Position numbers and translations under genes: made by a program. From the NCBI GenBank assembly GCA_900550185.1, contig URRN01000001.1:1-64000 (forward strand): a DNA stretch of 64,000 nt, written 5' to 3'. Of this stretch, positions 42,176 through 53,501 are shown piece by piece (position 1 is the first letter of the stretch; each line of letters begins with the position of its first letter). The notes beneath the pieces are model-generated. The model was not told where the DNA came from. It did no database searches and worked only from the letters and a program-made list of their open reading frames with translations. The stretch comes from an uncultured Collinsella sp. Lineage in GTDB: Bacteria; Actinomycetota; Coriobacteriia; Coriobacteriales; Coriobacteriaceae.

Positions 42176-43207
42176 CTAAATACGTTCCGCGATCTCGTGG
42201 ATGAGGTAGTCGGTCTTTTCCCAGCCCAGGCACGGGTCGGTGATCGACTTACCAAAGACGCCGCCGTCGACCGGCTGGTTGCCATCCTCCAGGTAGGACT
42301 CGATCATAAAGCCCTTGACCAGCTTGGAGATTGACTCGTTGCGGCGGCAGCTGTCGAGCACCTCCTTGCAAATGCGATACTGCTCCAGCGGACGCTTGCC
42401 CGAGTTGTCGTGGTTGCAGTCGATGACCGCTGCCGGATTGGCATAGCCGGCGTGCTCGGTATAGCGCTCGGCCAGGCGCTCCAGGTGCTCGTAGTGGTAA
42501 TTGGGGTAGGTGCGACCGTCGAGGCCGATGTAGCCGCGCATGACAGCGTGCGCAAGCGGGTTGCCGTCGCACTCGACCTCCCAGTTGCGGAAGATGAAGC
42601 TCTGGTGCGCCTGCGCGGCGTAAATGGAGTTGAGCATAACGGTGGTAGAGCCGGCAGTGGGATTCTTCATGCCGACGGGTACCGAAATGCCGCTCGACAC
42701 CAGGCGATGCTCTTGGTTCTCGACCGAGCGTGCGCCCACGGCAACATAGCTCAGCAGGTCAACGAGGTATTGGTAGTTGGACGGGTAGAGCATCTCATCG
42801 GCGGTAAAGAAGCCGGTCTCCTCGATGACGCGCAGGTGCATGTGGCGGATGGCCTTGACGCCCTCGAGCAGGTCGTCGGGAGCCTCGGGGTTGGGGTTGT
42901 GCAGAAGACCCTTGTAGCCGGTGCCCTTGGTGCGCGGCTTATTGGTGTAGACGCGCGGAATGATGATGAGCTTGTCCTTGACCTCCTCGGCGGTCTTGGC
43001 CAGTCGGTTCATGTACTCAAGTACCGAATCCTCGCGGTCGGCAGAGCACGGGCCGATGATGAGCACCTTACGTGCGTCCTCGCCGGTAAAGACTTTGGCG
43101 ACCTCGGCGTCAAATGCCTGCTTTTTGGCGGTAAGCTCGGCAGAAAGTGGCATTTCCTCGCGGATCTCCATGGGTATCGGCAGCCTGCGTTTGAATTCCA
43201 TGGCCAT
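42176..43207 (-). CDS. 3-deoxy-7-phosphoheptulonate synthase (DAHP synthase), class I
   Basis: A 343-residue enzyme condensing phosphoenolpyruvate and erythrose-4-phosphate, the first step of the shikimate pathway. Landmarks of the AroF/G/H type are IIGPCSADRED, IPRVYTNKPRTKGTGYKGL, SVENQEHRLVSSG, MKNPTAGST and VIDCNHDNSGK. It lacks an AroQ or ACT fusion. GAGGAGG precedes ATG 43207. It stands alone, so feedback class cannot be assigned from context. Confidence 0.93.
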   Translation of the reverse strand: MAMEFKRRLPIPMEIREEMPLSAELTAKKQAFDAEVAKVFTGEDARKVLIIGPCSADREDSVLEYMNRLAKTAEEVKDKLIIIPRVYTNKPRTKGTGYKGLLHNPNPEAPDDLLEGVKAIRHMHLRVIEETGFFTADEMLYPSNYQYLVDLLSYVAVGARSVENQEHRLVSSGISVPVGMKNPTAGSTTVMLNSIYAAQAHQSFIFRNWEVECDGNPLAHAVMRGYIGLDGRTYPNYHYEHLERLAERYTEHAGYANPAAVIDCNHDNSGKRPLEQYRICKEVLDSCRRNESISKLVKGFMIESYLEDGNQPVDGGVFGKSITDPCLGWEKTDYLIHEIAERI

Positions 43208-43426
43208 AGGGGCCTCCTCAATCTATAGAAAGAGCAATAAGCGTATTGTCGAATGCTCGGCATTATCCGCTGTCGCACGCTAAAGTGCAAGCCCTTGTCA
43301 CCCCGAAACCTACCAAAAAGAGACAGGTTTATTTTGGCAGGTTTTATCTGGGGAAACGTCGGCGGATGCCGGGAGGGAGCGGCGCCGCGCGGGACCCTAA
43401 GGCTGTTGTCGGTTCCCTAGGAAATA

Positions 43427-43665
43427 CCCTGTGGGCAAAAAATGCCAAATATGAGTACGGTTGCTATCTTAGTAGCATATTGCCTTCGCAAAATAATAGA
43501 CATAACAGCAAAATATGTTCATTAACGTAAACACATATAAGTTCGCTATAGGGCTGTTTGATCAATTTAGGGACGCGTGTAAGCCGTGAAAACGGCATTT
43601 GGGACTGTTTTGGCTGTTACTAAAAAAGTAACAGTACTCATATTTGCCATTTTTTGCCCACGGGG
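43427..43665. repeat. Long inverted repeat with 32-bp arms and AT-rich centre
   Basis: The arm at 43427-43458 (starts CCCTGTGGGCAAAAAATGCC) is inversely repeated at 43634-43665 with two mismatches. The 175-bp centre is AT-rich. Beside each arm lies a smaller hairpin: GTTGCTA/TAGTAGC-like on the left and TGTTACT/AGTAACA on the right. No open frame or transposase is inside. The rest of the gap 43208-43426 shows no recognised gene. Confidence 0.85.
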
Positions 43666-43720
43666 CCTCGAAGGGGCTGTCAATCAGGTCCCAGGGGAGG
43701 CGGTTTGAAGGTCGCAGAAC

Positions 43721-43759
43721 AAAAAAACGGGGGCACAGGTTGTCCTGCGCCCCCGTTTT
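43721..43759 (-). terminator. Terminator of the ABC exporter operon
   Basis: AAAACGGGGGC (43724) and GCCCCCGTTTT (43749) form a perfect stem. On the minus strand it is followed by seven U. It lies 30 bp after the stop of the second exporter gene. Confidence 0.88.
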
Positions 43760-43789
43760 CTTGGCATTGCGGTTGTTTGCCGCCGGTTT

Positions 43790-45646
43790 TTACGCCGCTT
43801 CGTCGAACTGCGAGTTGTACAGGTCGGCGTAGAAGCCGCCCTGGGCGAGCAACTCGTCGTGCGTGCCCTTCTCGACGATATCGCCGTCGCGAATCACCAA
43901 GATCACGTCGGCGTTGCGGATCGTGGACAGGCGGTGCGCGATGACAAAGCTTGTACGGCCCTGCATCAGCGCATCCATGGCACGCTGGATGAGCTCCTCG
44001 GTGCGGGTGTCCACGTTGGAAGTCGCCTCGTCTAGAATCAGCGCCGGGCGGTCGGCCAAAATGGCGCGGGCGATGGTCACGAGCTGGCGCTGACCCTGCG
44101 ACAGGTTAGTGCCCTCCTCATTGATCATAAAGTCGTAGCCGCCGGCGAGCGTATGGATAAAGTGGTCGCAGCGTGCGGCGCGTGCGGCGGCTTCGACCTC
44201 GGCATCGCTCGCATCGGGACGTCCGTAGCGGATGTTCTCGCGGATCGTGCCGTTAAACAGCCAAGTATCCTGCAGCACCATGGCAAACTCGCCGCGCAGT
44301 GCCGCACGATCCCAGTCTCGCACGTCGACACCCTCGACGCGCAGCGAGCCGCCGTCCACATCGTAGAAGCGCTGCAGCAGCTTGATGAGCGTGGTCTTGC
44401 CGGCGCCGGTGGGACCGACGATGGCGATGGTCTGGCCGGGCTGCGCCTCGCAGCTAAAGTCGTGGATGATGGTCTTGTCGGGCGTGTAGCCAAACTTGAC
44501 ATGGTCAAACTCCACGTGGCCGGGGCGCTTCTCGGGAATCTGCGCGTCGGCCTTCTGCTCCTCCTCGGGCGCGGCCAGGAACTCAAACACACGCTCGGTG
44601 GCAGCTGCCATCGACTGCATCGTGTTGCTCACGTTGCCCAGCTGCTGCACGGGTTGCGTAAAGTTGCGAACGTACTGGATAAAGCTCTGAATGTCGCCGG
44701 GCGTGGCATTGCCGGTCAGCGCGAGCTGTGCACCCACCACGACGACGCCCACGTAGCCCATGTTGCCCACCAAGCTCATAAGCGGCATCATCAGACCCGA
44801 CAGGAACTGCGAGCGCCAGCCACTAATAAAGAGACGGTCGTTTTGGCGGTCGAACTCCTCGATCGAGGCCTCGGCGCGGTCGAACACCTGGATGACGTTC
44901 TGGCCGGCAAAGTCCTCCTCGATAATGCCGTTGACGGCGCCCAGAACCTGCTGTTGCTCGCGGAAGTACGGCTGCGAGAAGTGAATCATTACGGTCAGGA
45001 TAATCGCGGCGGCCGGCAGCGTGAGCACGGTGACGCCGGTAAGCGGCAGGCTGATCGAAAGCATCATGACGAGCACGCCGATAATCTGCGTCACCGACGT
45101 GATGAGCTGCGTCACGCTCTGGTTGAGCGACTGACCCAGCGTATCGACGTCGTTGGTGATGCGGCTGAGTACGTCTCCCTTGCTGTGGCCGTTGAAGTAG
45201 CTCATCGGCACGACGGCAATCTTGGCGGCGATTTCCTTGCGCATGCGGTAACAAATCTTTTGCGTGACGCCGGTCATGAGCCAGCCCTGGATGAGGCTGC
45301 AGACAGAGCTCGCCAGATACAGGCAGAGCAAAAAGCCGAGCGTCTTGGCGATCCAGTCAAAGTCAACGTCGCCGGTGCCGTTGACCTTGGCGACCAGGCC
45401 TTCGAACAGCTTGGTCGTAACCTGGCCGAGCACCTTGGGTCCCACAATGTTAAAGATGACCGAGCACACGGCAAAGGCGACGGCGGCAAACACGGCAATC
45501 TTGTGCTGGCCGATATAGCCGAGCAGCTGCCTCATGGTGCCCTTAAAGTCCTTGGCCTTTTCGCCGCGACGCATGCCGCCCATGCGGCCCATGGGACCGC
45601 GCTGGCGGGTGGGCTTGGGAATCTGAGTCTTGGTCTCGTCGGCCAT
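43790..45646 (-). CDS. Heterodimeric ABC exporter, canonical subunit
   Basis: A 618-residue type IV ABC exporter half: six hydrophobic segments (about 35-330), then an ATPase domain. Walker A is GPTGAGKTT, the signature LSQGQRQ, Walker B ALILDEATSNVD (catalytic Glu present) and the switch His in VIAHRLSTI. The signature departs from LSGGQ. Together with the partner's defective Walker B region, this gives one degenerate and one consensus ATP site, the pattern of LmrCD/TM287-288 exporters. It overlaps the partner gene at 45646. Drug or peptide export is inferred. Confidence 0.9.
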   Translation of the reverse strand: MADETKTQIPKPTRQRGPMGRMGGMRRGEKAKDFKGTMRQLLGYIGQHKIAVFAAVAFAVCSVIFNIVGPKVLGQVTTKLFEGLVAKVNGTGDVDFDWIAKTLGFLLCLYLASSVCSLIQGWLMTGVTQKICYRMRKEIAAKIAVVPMSYFNGHSKGDVLSRITNDVDTLGQSLNQSVTQLITSVTQIIGVLVMMLSISLPLTGVTVLTLPAAAIILTVMIHFSQPYFREQQQVLGAVNGIIEEDFAGQNVIQVFDRAEASIEEFDRQNDRLFISGWRSQFLSGLMMPLMSLVGNMGYVGVVVVGAQLALTGNATPGDIQSFIQYVRNFTQPVQQLGNVSNTMQSMAAATERVFEFLAAPEEEQKADAQIPEKRPGHVEFDHVKFGYTPDKTIIHDFSCEAQPGQTIAIVGPTGAGKTTLIKLLQRFYDVDGGSLRVEGVDVRDWDRAALRGEFAMVLQDTWLFNGTIRENIRYGRPDASDAEVEAAARAARCDHFIHTLAGGYDFMINEEGTNLSQGQRQLVTIARAILADRPALILDEATSNVDTRTEELIQRAMDALMQGRTSFVIAHRLSTIRNADVILVIRDGDIVEKGTHDELLAQGGFYADLYNSQFDEAA

Positions 45647-48012
45647 TAGCGCTCGCCTCCTTCCATGACGCCTGCAATTTCTTCTTGGGTAAGCCCCAGC
45701 TCCTCGGCGGAAAGCTGCGACTGTGCGATCTCCAGGTACGCCGGGCAGCTGCGCAGCAGCTCCTCGTGCGTGCCGGTGCCCACTACGTGGCCGTCGTCGA
45801 GCACGATGATCTGGTCGGCGTGCATGATGGTCGCGATGCGCTGGGCCACGACCACGAGCGCGGCGTCGGTAACGTTTTTGGCCAGCTCCTCGCGTAGACG
45901 CGCGTCGGTCTTGTAGTCGAGGGCACTAAACGAGTCATCGAACACCACGACCTCGGGCTTTTTGGCCAACGCGCGGGCGATGGCCAGGCGCTGGCGCTGA
46001 CCGCCCGAGACATTGGAGCCGCCCTGGCTGATGGGGGAGTCGTAACCGCCCTCACGCTCGGCGATAAAGTCCTCGGCCTGTGCGATGCGCGCGGCCTGGC
46101 GCATGTCATCATCGCTCACCATGTCGCCGGCAAACTTGAGGTTGCTCTCGACGGTGCCCGAGAACAGACGACCCTGCTGCGGAATATAACCGATGCGGCG
46201 GCGCAGCTCGGAAAGGGTCATGTCGCGCACGTCGATGCCGTCGAGCGAAATGCTGCCGCCCGTGACGTCGTACAAGCGTGGAATCAGCTGCACGAGCGTG
46301 GACTTGCCCGAGCCCGTGGAGCCAATGATGCCGAGCATCTGACCGGCATGTGTGGTGAAGTTCACGCCGCTGATGACATCGGCGCGGGCATCGGGGTACT
46401 GGAAGCTCACGTCGCGGAAGGTGAGCTCACCGCGCGGCGCGCTGGCTGCGGGCAGTTTGGGCGAGGCAGGGTCGTTGATGCTCGTGGGGCAGGTGATGAC
46501 CTCTTCCACGCGCTCAGCTGCGACCTCGGCGCGGGGCAGGATGACCGAAACCATGGTGAGGATCATAAACGCCATGACGATCTGCATAGTGTAGGAGATG
46601 AACGCCATCATGTTGCCGACCTGCATCACGCCGTCGGACACGCCCTGCGCGCCAAACCAGACGATAAGCACGGTGATGCAGTTCATGACGAGCATCATGA
46701 GCGGCATCATAAAGCTCATGGCTCGGTTGGTGTAGAGCTGCGTGGTCATCAGGTCGAGCGAAGCCTTGTCAAAACGCTCGAGCTCATGCTCCTCGCGGTT
46801 GAACGAGCGGATGGGCATAAGGCCGTCGAGCAGCTCGCGGGCGGTAAGGTTCACGCGGTCCACAAAGCTCTGCATCTTTTTGAACTTGGGCATGGTGAGG
46901 CCCATAAGCACGCCGACGACGGCCGAGACCGCGATGATGGCCACGGCGATGGTCCACTCCAGGCCGGTGTGGTTGGCCAGGACACGCATGACGGCGACGA
47001 TGCCCATGACGGGGGCCATCAGACACATGCGGATAAACAGGGTTGCGGCCATCTGAATCTGCTGAATGTCGTTGGTGCAGCGGGTGATGAGCGAGGCCTG
47101 GCTAAACTTGCCCACCTCGGCCGGCGAGAAGTGCATAACCTTGTTGAAGGTCTCGCGGCGCAGGTCGCGGGCGATGGAGCAGGCGGTGCGCGAGGCCACG
47201 GCACCGGTCAGGATGGTGGCGACGAGCGAGATCAGGCACAGACCAAACATCGTGGTCGCCATGCGGCCCAGGTAGGCGTTCTGCACGTCGGCGGGGTCGA
47301 TGCCCTGCGCCTTGTACTCGTCTTGCACATAGCTCACGGCGCGTTGGGTCACGATGGAGCCCGACATGGAGCCCATTTTGTCCGCCATATCGTTGGCGCC
47401 CTCGACGAGCTTGCTTTGGTCTACCAGACCGCCCTTGACACCTAGGCGCATACTCTTCATGGTGATCTTGCCGCCGTCGGCATCAATCTGCTTTTGCATG
47501 CTCTGCGCCGCTGCGGCCTTCTGCTGCATCTCGGCGAGTTGCTCGGGCGTCATCGCCGCCGTCTGCTCGGGCGTGGGCATGGCCTGGGCGCCGCTGTTGT
47601 CTTTCTCACCGGACGTGCCCATCATGTCGCCCATGGAGTTGGCATCGATGCCCTGGTTGAACGAAAGGACGACGGTCTCGGGCAGGCTCATGATGTCGGC
47701 AATCTTGCCGCCGTCGGCGCGCTCCTCCTCGGTGCCCTTGTACGTGCGAATCCCGTTTTTGTCTGCCTTGCCAAACGCAGCCTCTACCGTCTTGGCGTCT
47801 TTGGCGCTCATAAAGAGTTCGAGGTCGTCGAGCGATTCGGCGCGAATGGTGTCGGGCACGGGCGAGGCGATGCCGCCTTGCTGCACGCCCACGTCGACGA
47901 TGTCGCTCATATAGGTAGGCAGCGCCAGATCGGCGTTGCAGCTGATTACGATGAGTACGATAGCTGCGAGTAGTGCCAGGATATGCTTTTTAAAGAGCTT
48001 GAGAATCCTCAC
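45646..48012 (-). CDS. Heterodimeric ABC exporter, degenerate-site subunit
   Basis: A 788-residue exporter half. Between the first and second membrane segments it has an inserted external region of about 230 residues (about 35-270), rich in Gln, Met and Ala. The ATPase has Walker A GSTGSGKST and signature VSGGQRQ. Walker B is VVVFDDSFSALD, with Asp replacing the catalytic Glu, and the switch His is Gln (VVAQRIATI). It starts at GTG 48012 overlapping the marR stop as GTGA, so an upstream extension to 48231 is rejected. It is cotranscribed with marR and the canonical subunit. Confidence 0.9.
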   Translation of the reverse strand: MRILKLFKKHILALLAAIVLIVISCNADLALPTYMSDIVDVGVQQGGIASPVPDTIRAESLDDLELFMSAKDAKTVEAAFGKADKNGIRTYKGTEEERADGGKIADIMSLPETVVLSFNQGIDANSMGDMMGTSGEKDNSGAQAMPTPEQTAAMTPEQLAEMQQKAAAAQSMQKQIDADGGKITMKSMRLGVKGGLVDQSKLVEGANDMADKMGSMSGSIVTQRAVSYVQDEYKAQGIDPADVQNAYLGRMATTMFGLCLISLVATILTGAVASRTACSIARDLRRETFNKVMHFSPAEVGKFSQASLITRCTNDIQQIQMAATLFIRMCLMAPVMGIVAVMRVLANHTGLEWTIAVAIIAVSAVVGVLMGLTMPKFKKMQSFVDRVNLTARELLDGLMPIRSFNREEHELERFDKASLDLMTTQLYTNRAMSFMMPLMMLVMNCITVLIVWFGAQGVSDGVMQVGNMMAFISYTMQIVMAFMILTMVSVILPRAEVAAERVEEVITCPTSINDPASPKLPAASAPRGELTFRDVSFQYPDARADVISGVNFTTHAGQMLGIIGSTGSGKSTLVQLIPRLYDVTGGSISLDGIDVRDMTLSELRRRIGYIPQQGRLFSGTVESNLKFAGDMVSDDDMRQAARIAQAEDFIAEREGGYDSPISQGGSNVSGGQRQRLAIARALAKKPEVVVFDDSFSALDYKTDARLREELAKNVTDAALVVVAQRIATIMHADQIIVLDDGHVVGTGTHEELLRSCPAYLEIAQSQLSAEELGLTQEEIAGVMEGGER

Positions 48013-48458
48013 TCGGCATCTCTCCTTTCTTGATTGCGGTCGATAATTTCGTTGGCACGTCTTAGAAGGCGCACCATCTCCTGGGTATCTGTTTCGCCGA
48101 GCTGCTCGAGGAAGGCCGCGGTGCGGTCCTCGAATTCCCGGCGTTTGATTTCGATGACCTGGAATCCCTTGTCGGTCACCGTGACGTGTACGCGACGACG
48201 GTCGGTCTTTGAGTGCTCGCGCTCGACCCAACCCTTGGCCTCGAGGGCGCGCAGGATATTGGCGATACGGGCGCTCGAGACCCAGGCACGATCGGCGAGT
48301 TCGCTCGGCGTGAGCGAGCCGCCGGCGCGCATGAGGGCGCGCATGACGGCCATCTCGCCACCCAGAGCCTGGACGGCAAAGCGCGAAACGCGCTGGTGCA
48401 TGCTGCCAAACTCGGTAAAGAGCTGACGCCCAAGCTCATGGAAATCGGTATCTTCCAC
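48009..48458 (-). CDS. MarR-family regulator of the ABC exporter
   Basis: A 149-residue winged-helix regulator. The DNA-binding region (about 45-105) reads LTPSELADRAWVSSARIANILRALEAKGWVERE with the wing SKTDRRRVHVTVT. It is the first gene of the exporter operon, its stop overlapping the exporter start, which fits drug-responsive autorepression. The upstream spacer has an 8-bp inverted repeat GTAGATTT / AAATCTAC near 48526-48556 as a possible operator. Confidence 0.88.
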   Translation of the reverse strand: MEDTDFHELGRQLFTEFGSMHQRVSRFAVQALGGEMAVMRALMRAGGSLTPSELADRAWVSSARIANILRALEAKGWVEREHSKTDRRRVHVTVTDKGFQVIEIKRREFEDRTAAFLEQLGETDTQEMVRLLRRANEIIDRNQERRDAE

Positions 48459-48682
48459 CGAAAACCCCTAACACTAGAAACTATTTTCGGTGAAAGATGA
48501 TACCCCAGCTCAACCATCCCATTCGGTAGATTTCTAGGCATGTCCCAAAAAATCTACTTGGCCGCTAGGAAATATTAAGAGCATATAAAGACTTAAAATC
48601 ATTCAATTGCTGAAGCGTTTCAAAGAACTATTATGCCCGCGGTTAGGCGAGGGGTTGTCACCACCATGACGACTGGGACTCA

Positions 48683-48688
48683 TATAAT
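48683..48688 (+). promoter_or_regulatory. Probable -10 element of the SDR-kdgT unit
   Basis: A consensus TATAAT lies 62 bp before ATG 48750. The matching -35 is unclear: TTGTCA is 22 bp upstream, wider than usual, so only the -10 is proposed. Confidence 0.4.
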
Positions 48689-48749
48689 CGCCACGTGCGA
48701 TGCTCCAACTTCCCGCAAGGAGACACCTTATATAAAGGGGGTTGGAGTC

Positions 48750-49499
48750 ATGGCATTTGACTTCACGGGCAAAACCGCGATCGTTACCGGTGGCACTCAG
48801 GGCATTGGCCTCGAGATTGCCAAGGGCATCGTTGCGGGCGGCGGACACGTCGCGCTCATCGCAAGGAACGCTGCTAAGGGCGAGGCCGCGGTGGCCGAGC
48901 TTGGCGAGGGCAACAAGTTCTATCAGCTCGATGTCGCCGATGCACCCAAGGCGCGCGAGACCGTCGAGCAGATTTTTACGGACCTGCCGCAAACCAACAT
49001 CCTGATCAACTGCGCTGGCGTCATCAGCACCAAGAAGTTCGACGAGATCGATGACACCGAGTGGCGTCGCACCATCGACATCAACCTCAACGGTACCTTC
49101 ACCATGATGAATGCCGTGTACCCGCACTTTAAGGCGGCCCATGCCGGCACTATCGTCAACGTGAGCTCTGTTGCCGGCAAGATCGGCGGCGGCCTGCTCG
49201 GCACCGCGGCCTACGCGAGCTCCAAGGCCGGCGTCAACGGTCTAACCAAGGCAGTCGCCAAGGAAGGCGGCAAGTTCGGCGTCCGCTGCAACGCCGTGTG
49301 CCCGTCGCTCACGTTGACCGATATGACCTCGATTCTCTCTGACGAGAACTCTCAGCGCATCATCAACGGTATTCCTCTGGGCCGCGCCGCCCAGGCCAGC
49401 GAGCCTGCGCAGATGGTGCTGTTCTTCGCTTCCGACCTCGCCAGCTTCGTGAACGGCGAGATCGGTGACTGCGACGGTGGCATCGTTCTGGACGGGTAA
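48750..49499 (+). CDS. Short-chain dehydrogenase/reductase
   Basis: A 249-residue classical SDR. The NAD(P)-binding motif is TGGTQGIG, followed by NCAG, the catalytic Ser in VNVSSVAG and Tyr-x3-Lys in YASSKAG. It precedes a 2-keto-3-deoxygluconate permease gene by 110 bp, so a sugar-acid role, such as KduD-like or gluconate 5-dehydrogenase activity, is plausible. Sequence alone cannot exclude another alcohol substrate. The ribosome site is GGGGGTTGGAG before ATG 48750. Confidence 0.8.
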   Translation: MAFDFTGKTAIVTGGTQGIGLEIAKGIVAGGGHVALIARNAAKGEAAVAELGEGNKFYQLDVADAPKARETVEQIFTDLPQTNILINCAGVISTKKFDEIDDTEWRRTIDINLNGTFTMMNAVYPHFKAAHAGTIVNVSSVAGKIGGGLLGTAAYASSKAGVNGLTKAVAKEGGKFGVRCNAVCPSLTLTDMTSILSDENSQRIINGIPLGRAAQASEPAQMVLFFASDLASFVNGEIGDCDGGIVLDG

Positions 49500-49518
49500 T
49501 ACTCCGCGACGATTATTC

Positions 49519-49556
49519 GGCGACGGCTCCTGCGACTCGGGACCGTCGCCTTCTTT
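49519..49556 (+). terminator. Hairpin between the SDR and kdgT genes
   Basis: GGCGACGG (49519) pairs with CCGTCGCC (49543), followed by TTCTTTCT. It may attenuate readthrough into kdgT. Confidence 0.65.
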
Positions 49557-49609
49557 CTGATATAGGCGCGTGCGGCTACGAATCGCATGCATCCAAAGGA
49601 GATATATAT

Positions 49610-50623
49610 ATGAGTGAATCGACTGCGGTGGAGGCGCCGGCGGCAAAGGAGCCGTTCTTTAAGATGTCCTCCATCCCGGGCGCCAATATCTTGGTGCCGC
49701 TTCTGTTGGGCTGTCTGCTCAACACGCTATTCCCCGACCTGTTCAAAACGCTCGGCAGCTTTACGCTTGGCATGACCCAGCAGGGCGCTGGCCCGCTCGT
49801 GGGCGCTTTTTTGCTCATCGTCGGTACGACGATTTCGTTTAAGAGCGCTCCTGCCGCCGCTGCCCGCGGCGCCATCATCATCGCCGTCAAGCAGATCGTG
49901 GTCGTTGCCATGTCGCTGCTCATCCTTTATGTGTTCAACGACAACCTGTTTGGCATCTCTGCCATGGTGATGCTGGCGGCTTGCACCGGCGCCAACAACG
50001 CTATGTACGCTGGTCTGATGGGCACCATGGGCAATGAGGCCGAGCGTGGCGCTGTCGCCATCACCACGCTGGTTGTCGGCCCTCCGGTCACGATGATCGT
50101 GCTCGGCGCTGCCGGCCAGGCTCCGATCGGCTGGTCGCTCGTGGGCGCCATCCTGCCGATCGTTGTCGGCATTATTCTGGGCAACCTCTTCCCCAGCTTT
50201 AAGAAGATGATGGCGCCGGCACTTTCCGCCGTCATCGTGCTCGTCTTCTTTGCCATGGGCTCGACCATGACCTTTGGCCAGCTCATTAATGGCGGTCTTC
50301 CCGGTATTCTGCTCGGCGTGATCTGCTCGGTGATCTTTGCAATTCCCGTCATCGCGGTCGATAAGCTCACGGGCGGTACGGGTGTCGCAGGTGCGGCCAT
50401 TTCGAGCTGCGCCGGAGCCAATGTGGCCACGCCTGCTGCCATGGCAAGCGTCAACGGGGCCATGTACGGCGGCGCCGTGCTCGCGACGGCTACGGCACAG
50501 GTTGCTGCCTGCGCAATCGTGACGGCTATTTTGACCCCGCTGGTCACCAGCTGGTGCTACAAGCATTTTGAGGGCCAGGGTCACAGCAAGGCAACGACCG
50601 ACAAGGCCTCCGCAGCCGCCTAA
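49610..50623 (+). CDS. kdgT: 2-keto-3-deoxygluconate permease
   Basis: A 337-residue membrane protein of the KdgT family with about ten hydrophobic segments. Recognisable stretches are IPGANILVPLLLGCLLNTLF, the CTGANNAMYAGLMG loop and the C-terminal ISSCAGANVATPAAMA. It imports 2-keto-3-deoxygluconate by proton symport. AAAGGAGATATATAT precedes ATG 49610. No kdgK or kdgA is in the window. Confidence 0.87.
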   Translation: MSESTAVEAPAAKEPFFKMSSIPGANILVPLLLGCLLNTLFPDLFKTLGSFTLGMTQQGAGPLVGAFLLIVGTTISFKSAPAAAARGAIIIAVKQIVVVAMSLLILYVFNDNLFGISAMVMLAACTGANNAMYAGLMGTMGNEAERGAVAITTLVVGPPVTMIVLGAAGQAPIGWSLVGAILPIVVGIILGNLFPSFKKMMAPALSAVIVLVFFAMGSTMTFGQLINGGLPGILLGVICSVIFAIPVIAVDKLTGGTGVAGAAISSCAGANVATPAAMASVNGAMYGGAVLATATAQVAACAIVTAILTPLVTSWCYKHFEGQGHSKATTDKASAAA

Positions 50624-50662
50624 TGCCAAGCGACAATCAAAGCTAAAAACTAGTCACGCCAT

Positions 50663-50694
50663 AGGGCGGCCACGGGGGATCCTGTGGCCGCCCT
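50663..50694 (+). terminator. Terminator after kdgT
   Basis: AGGGCGGCCAC (50663) pairs with GTGGCCGCCCT (50684), 40 bp after the stop, with a weak T-run. Confidence 0.7.
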
Positions 50695-50792
50695 GCAGTT
50701 TCTGTAAGGTCTCTGTGACACTTTACCCTGCTAAAGCTGGCATAACAGCTAGAGCGAACGTCGTACAAAGGCAAGGAAAAATAACATACAAA

Positions 50793-50814
50793 TCGGTGAA
50801 CGGTAGTTGTTCGC
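50793..50814. promoter_or_regulatory. GAACGGTA-type motif upstream of pflB
   Basis: CGGTGAACGGTAGTTGTTCGCG has the same half-sites as the site before lacA at 11816 (TGAAC-N7-GTTC). It lies about 280 bp before pflB in a 466-bp spacer that otherwise shows only AT-rich sequence and no open frame of note. Confidence 0.5.
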
Positions 50815-51089
50815 GCTCGCATTTCCTGCGGGTTTGTAAAAAACGCCCTTATGATATAAAAAAAGAAACATATAACAGCCCAGATGGAGAGGGTCGCTAT
50901 GTTATCCTTCTCAGACGGGTGAAATCTTGGGTTTTGGGTTGTAGTTCCAAGGTGGACAAACGTTTTCTCTGCACCAGCGTGTGGTGAAGAACGGAAGAAG
51001 CCGGTAGTGCAAGTCGAAAATTCAAGAATTCAATAAGCAGCGGTGTGAGAGAGCGCCGCATAACACGTAACTAGGAGCGTGGTTACACA

Positions 51090-53141
<2,052 letters not shown>

Positions 53142-53142
53142 C

Positions 53143-53167
53143 TATTGTTAGTGCTATACTAACAATA
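53143..53167. other. Perfect hairpin between the two PFL genes
   Basis: TATTGTTAGT (53143-53152) and ACTAACAATA (53158-53167) form a 10-bp stem with a five-base loop, two bases after the pflB stop. There is no T-run, so it is probably an RNA-stabilising or processing element that tunes the ratio of the two polypeptides. Confidence 0.7.
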
Positions 53168-53226
53168 ACGATTACTGATTAGCGCGCCGGTTTCGGCCGG
53201 CGCCTATCGATCGAAGGAGACACATT

Positions 53227-53478
53227 ATGAAGGTTTCTGAAGTTTCCGAGACTCAGGCCGATAACCTGGTCCACATGCTCGACGCTTACGCCGAGAAGGG
53301 TGGCCATCACCTGAACATCAACGTCTTCAACCGTGAGACGCTGCTCGATGCTCAGGCTCACCCCGAGAAGTACCCGCAGCTGACCATCCGCGTTTCCGGC
53401 TATGCCGTGAACTTCCACACGCTCACCAAGGAGCAGCAGGACGAGGTCATTTCGCGTACCTTCCACGACAAGTTCTAA
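53227..53478 (+). CDS. grcA: Stand-alone glycyl-radical domain of pyruvate formate-lyase
   Basis: An 83-residue protein corresponding to the last part of full-length PFL. It has [28 protein letters not shown] and the radical loop RVSGYAVNF, where Gly58 would carry the radical. It resembles YfiD/GrcA, but here it appears obligatory because the adjacent core lacks any such domain. GAAGGAG precedes ATG 53227, and the gene begins 85 bp after pflB. It must dock on PflB and be activated by the radical SAM enzyme at 60716. Confidence 0.92.
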   Translation: MKVSEVSETQADNLVHMLDAYAEKGGHHLNINVFNRETLLDAQAHPEKYPQLTIRVSGYAVNFHTLTKEQQDEVISRTFHDKF

Positions 53479-53501
53479 AGGGACTTAACTCCCGCAGGAT
53501 C

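Noticed and set aside
43427..43665. Long inverted repeat considered as transposon ends or a CRISPR-like array
   Set aside because: There is no transposase, no target duplication that I could see, and no regularly spaced direct repeats. It is kept only as an unexplained inverted repeat.
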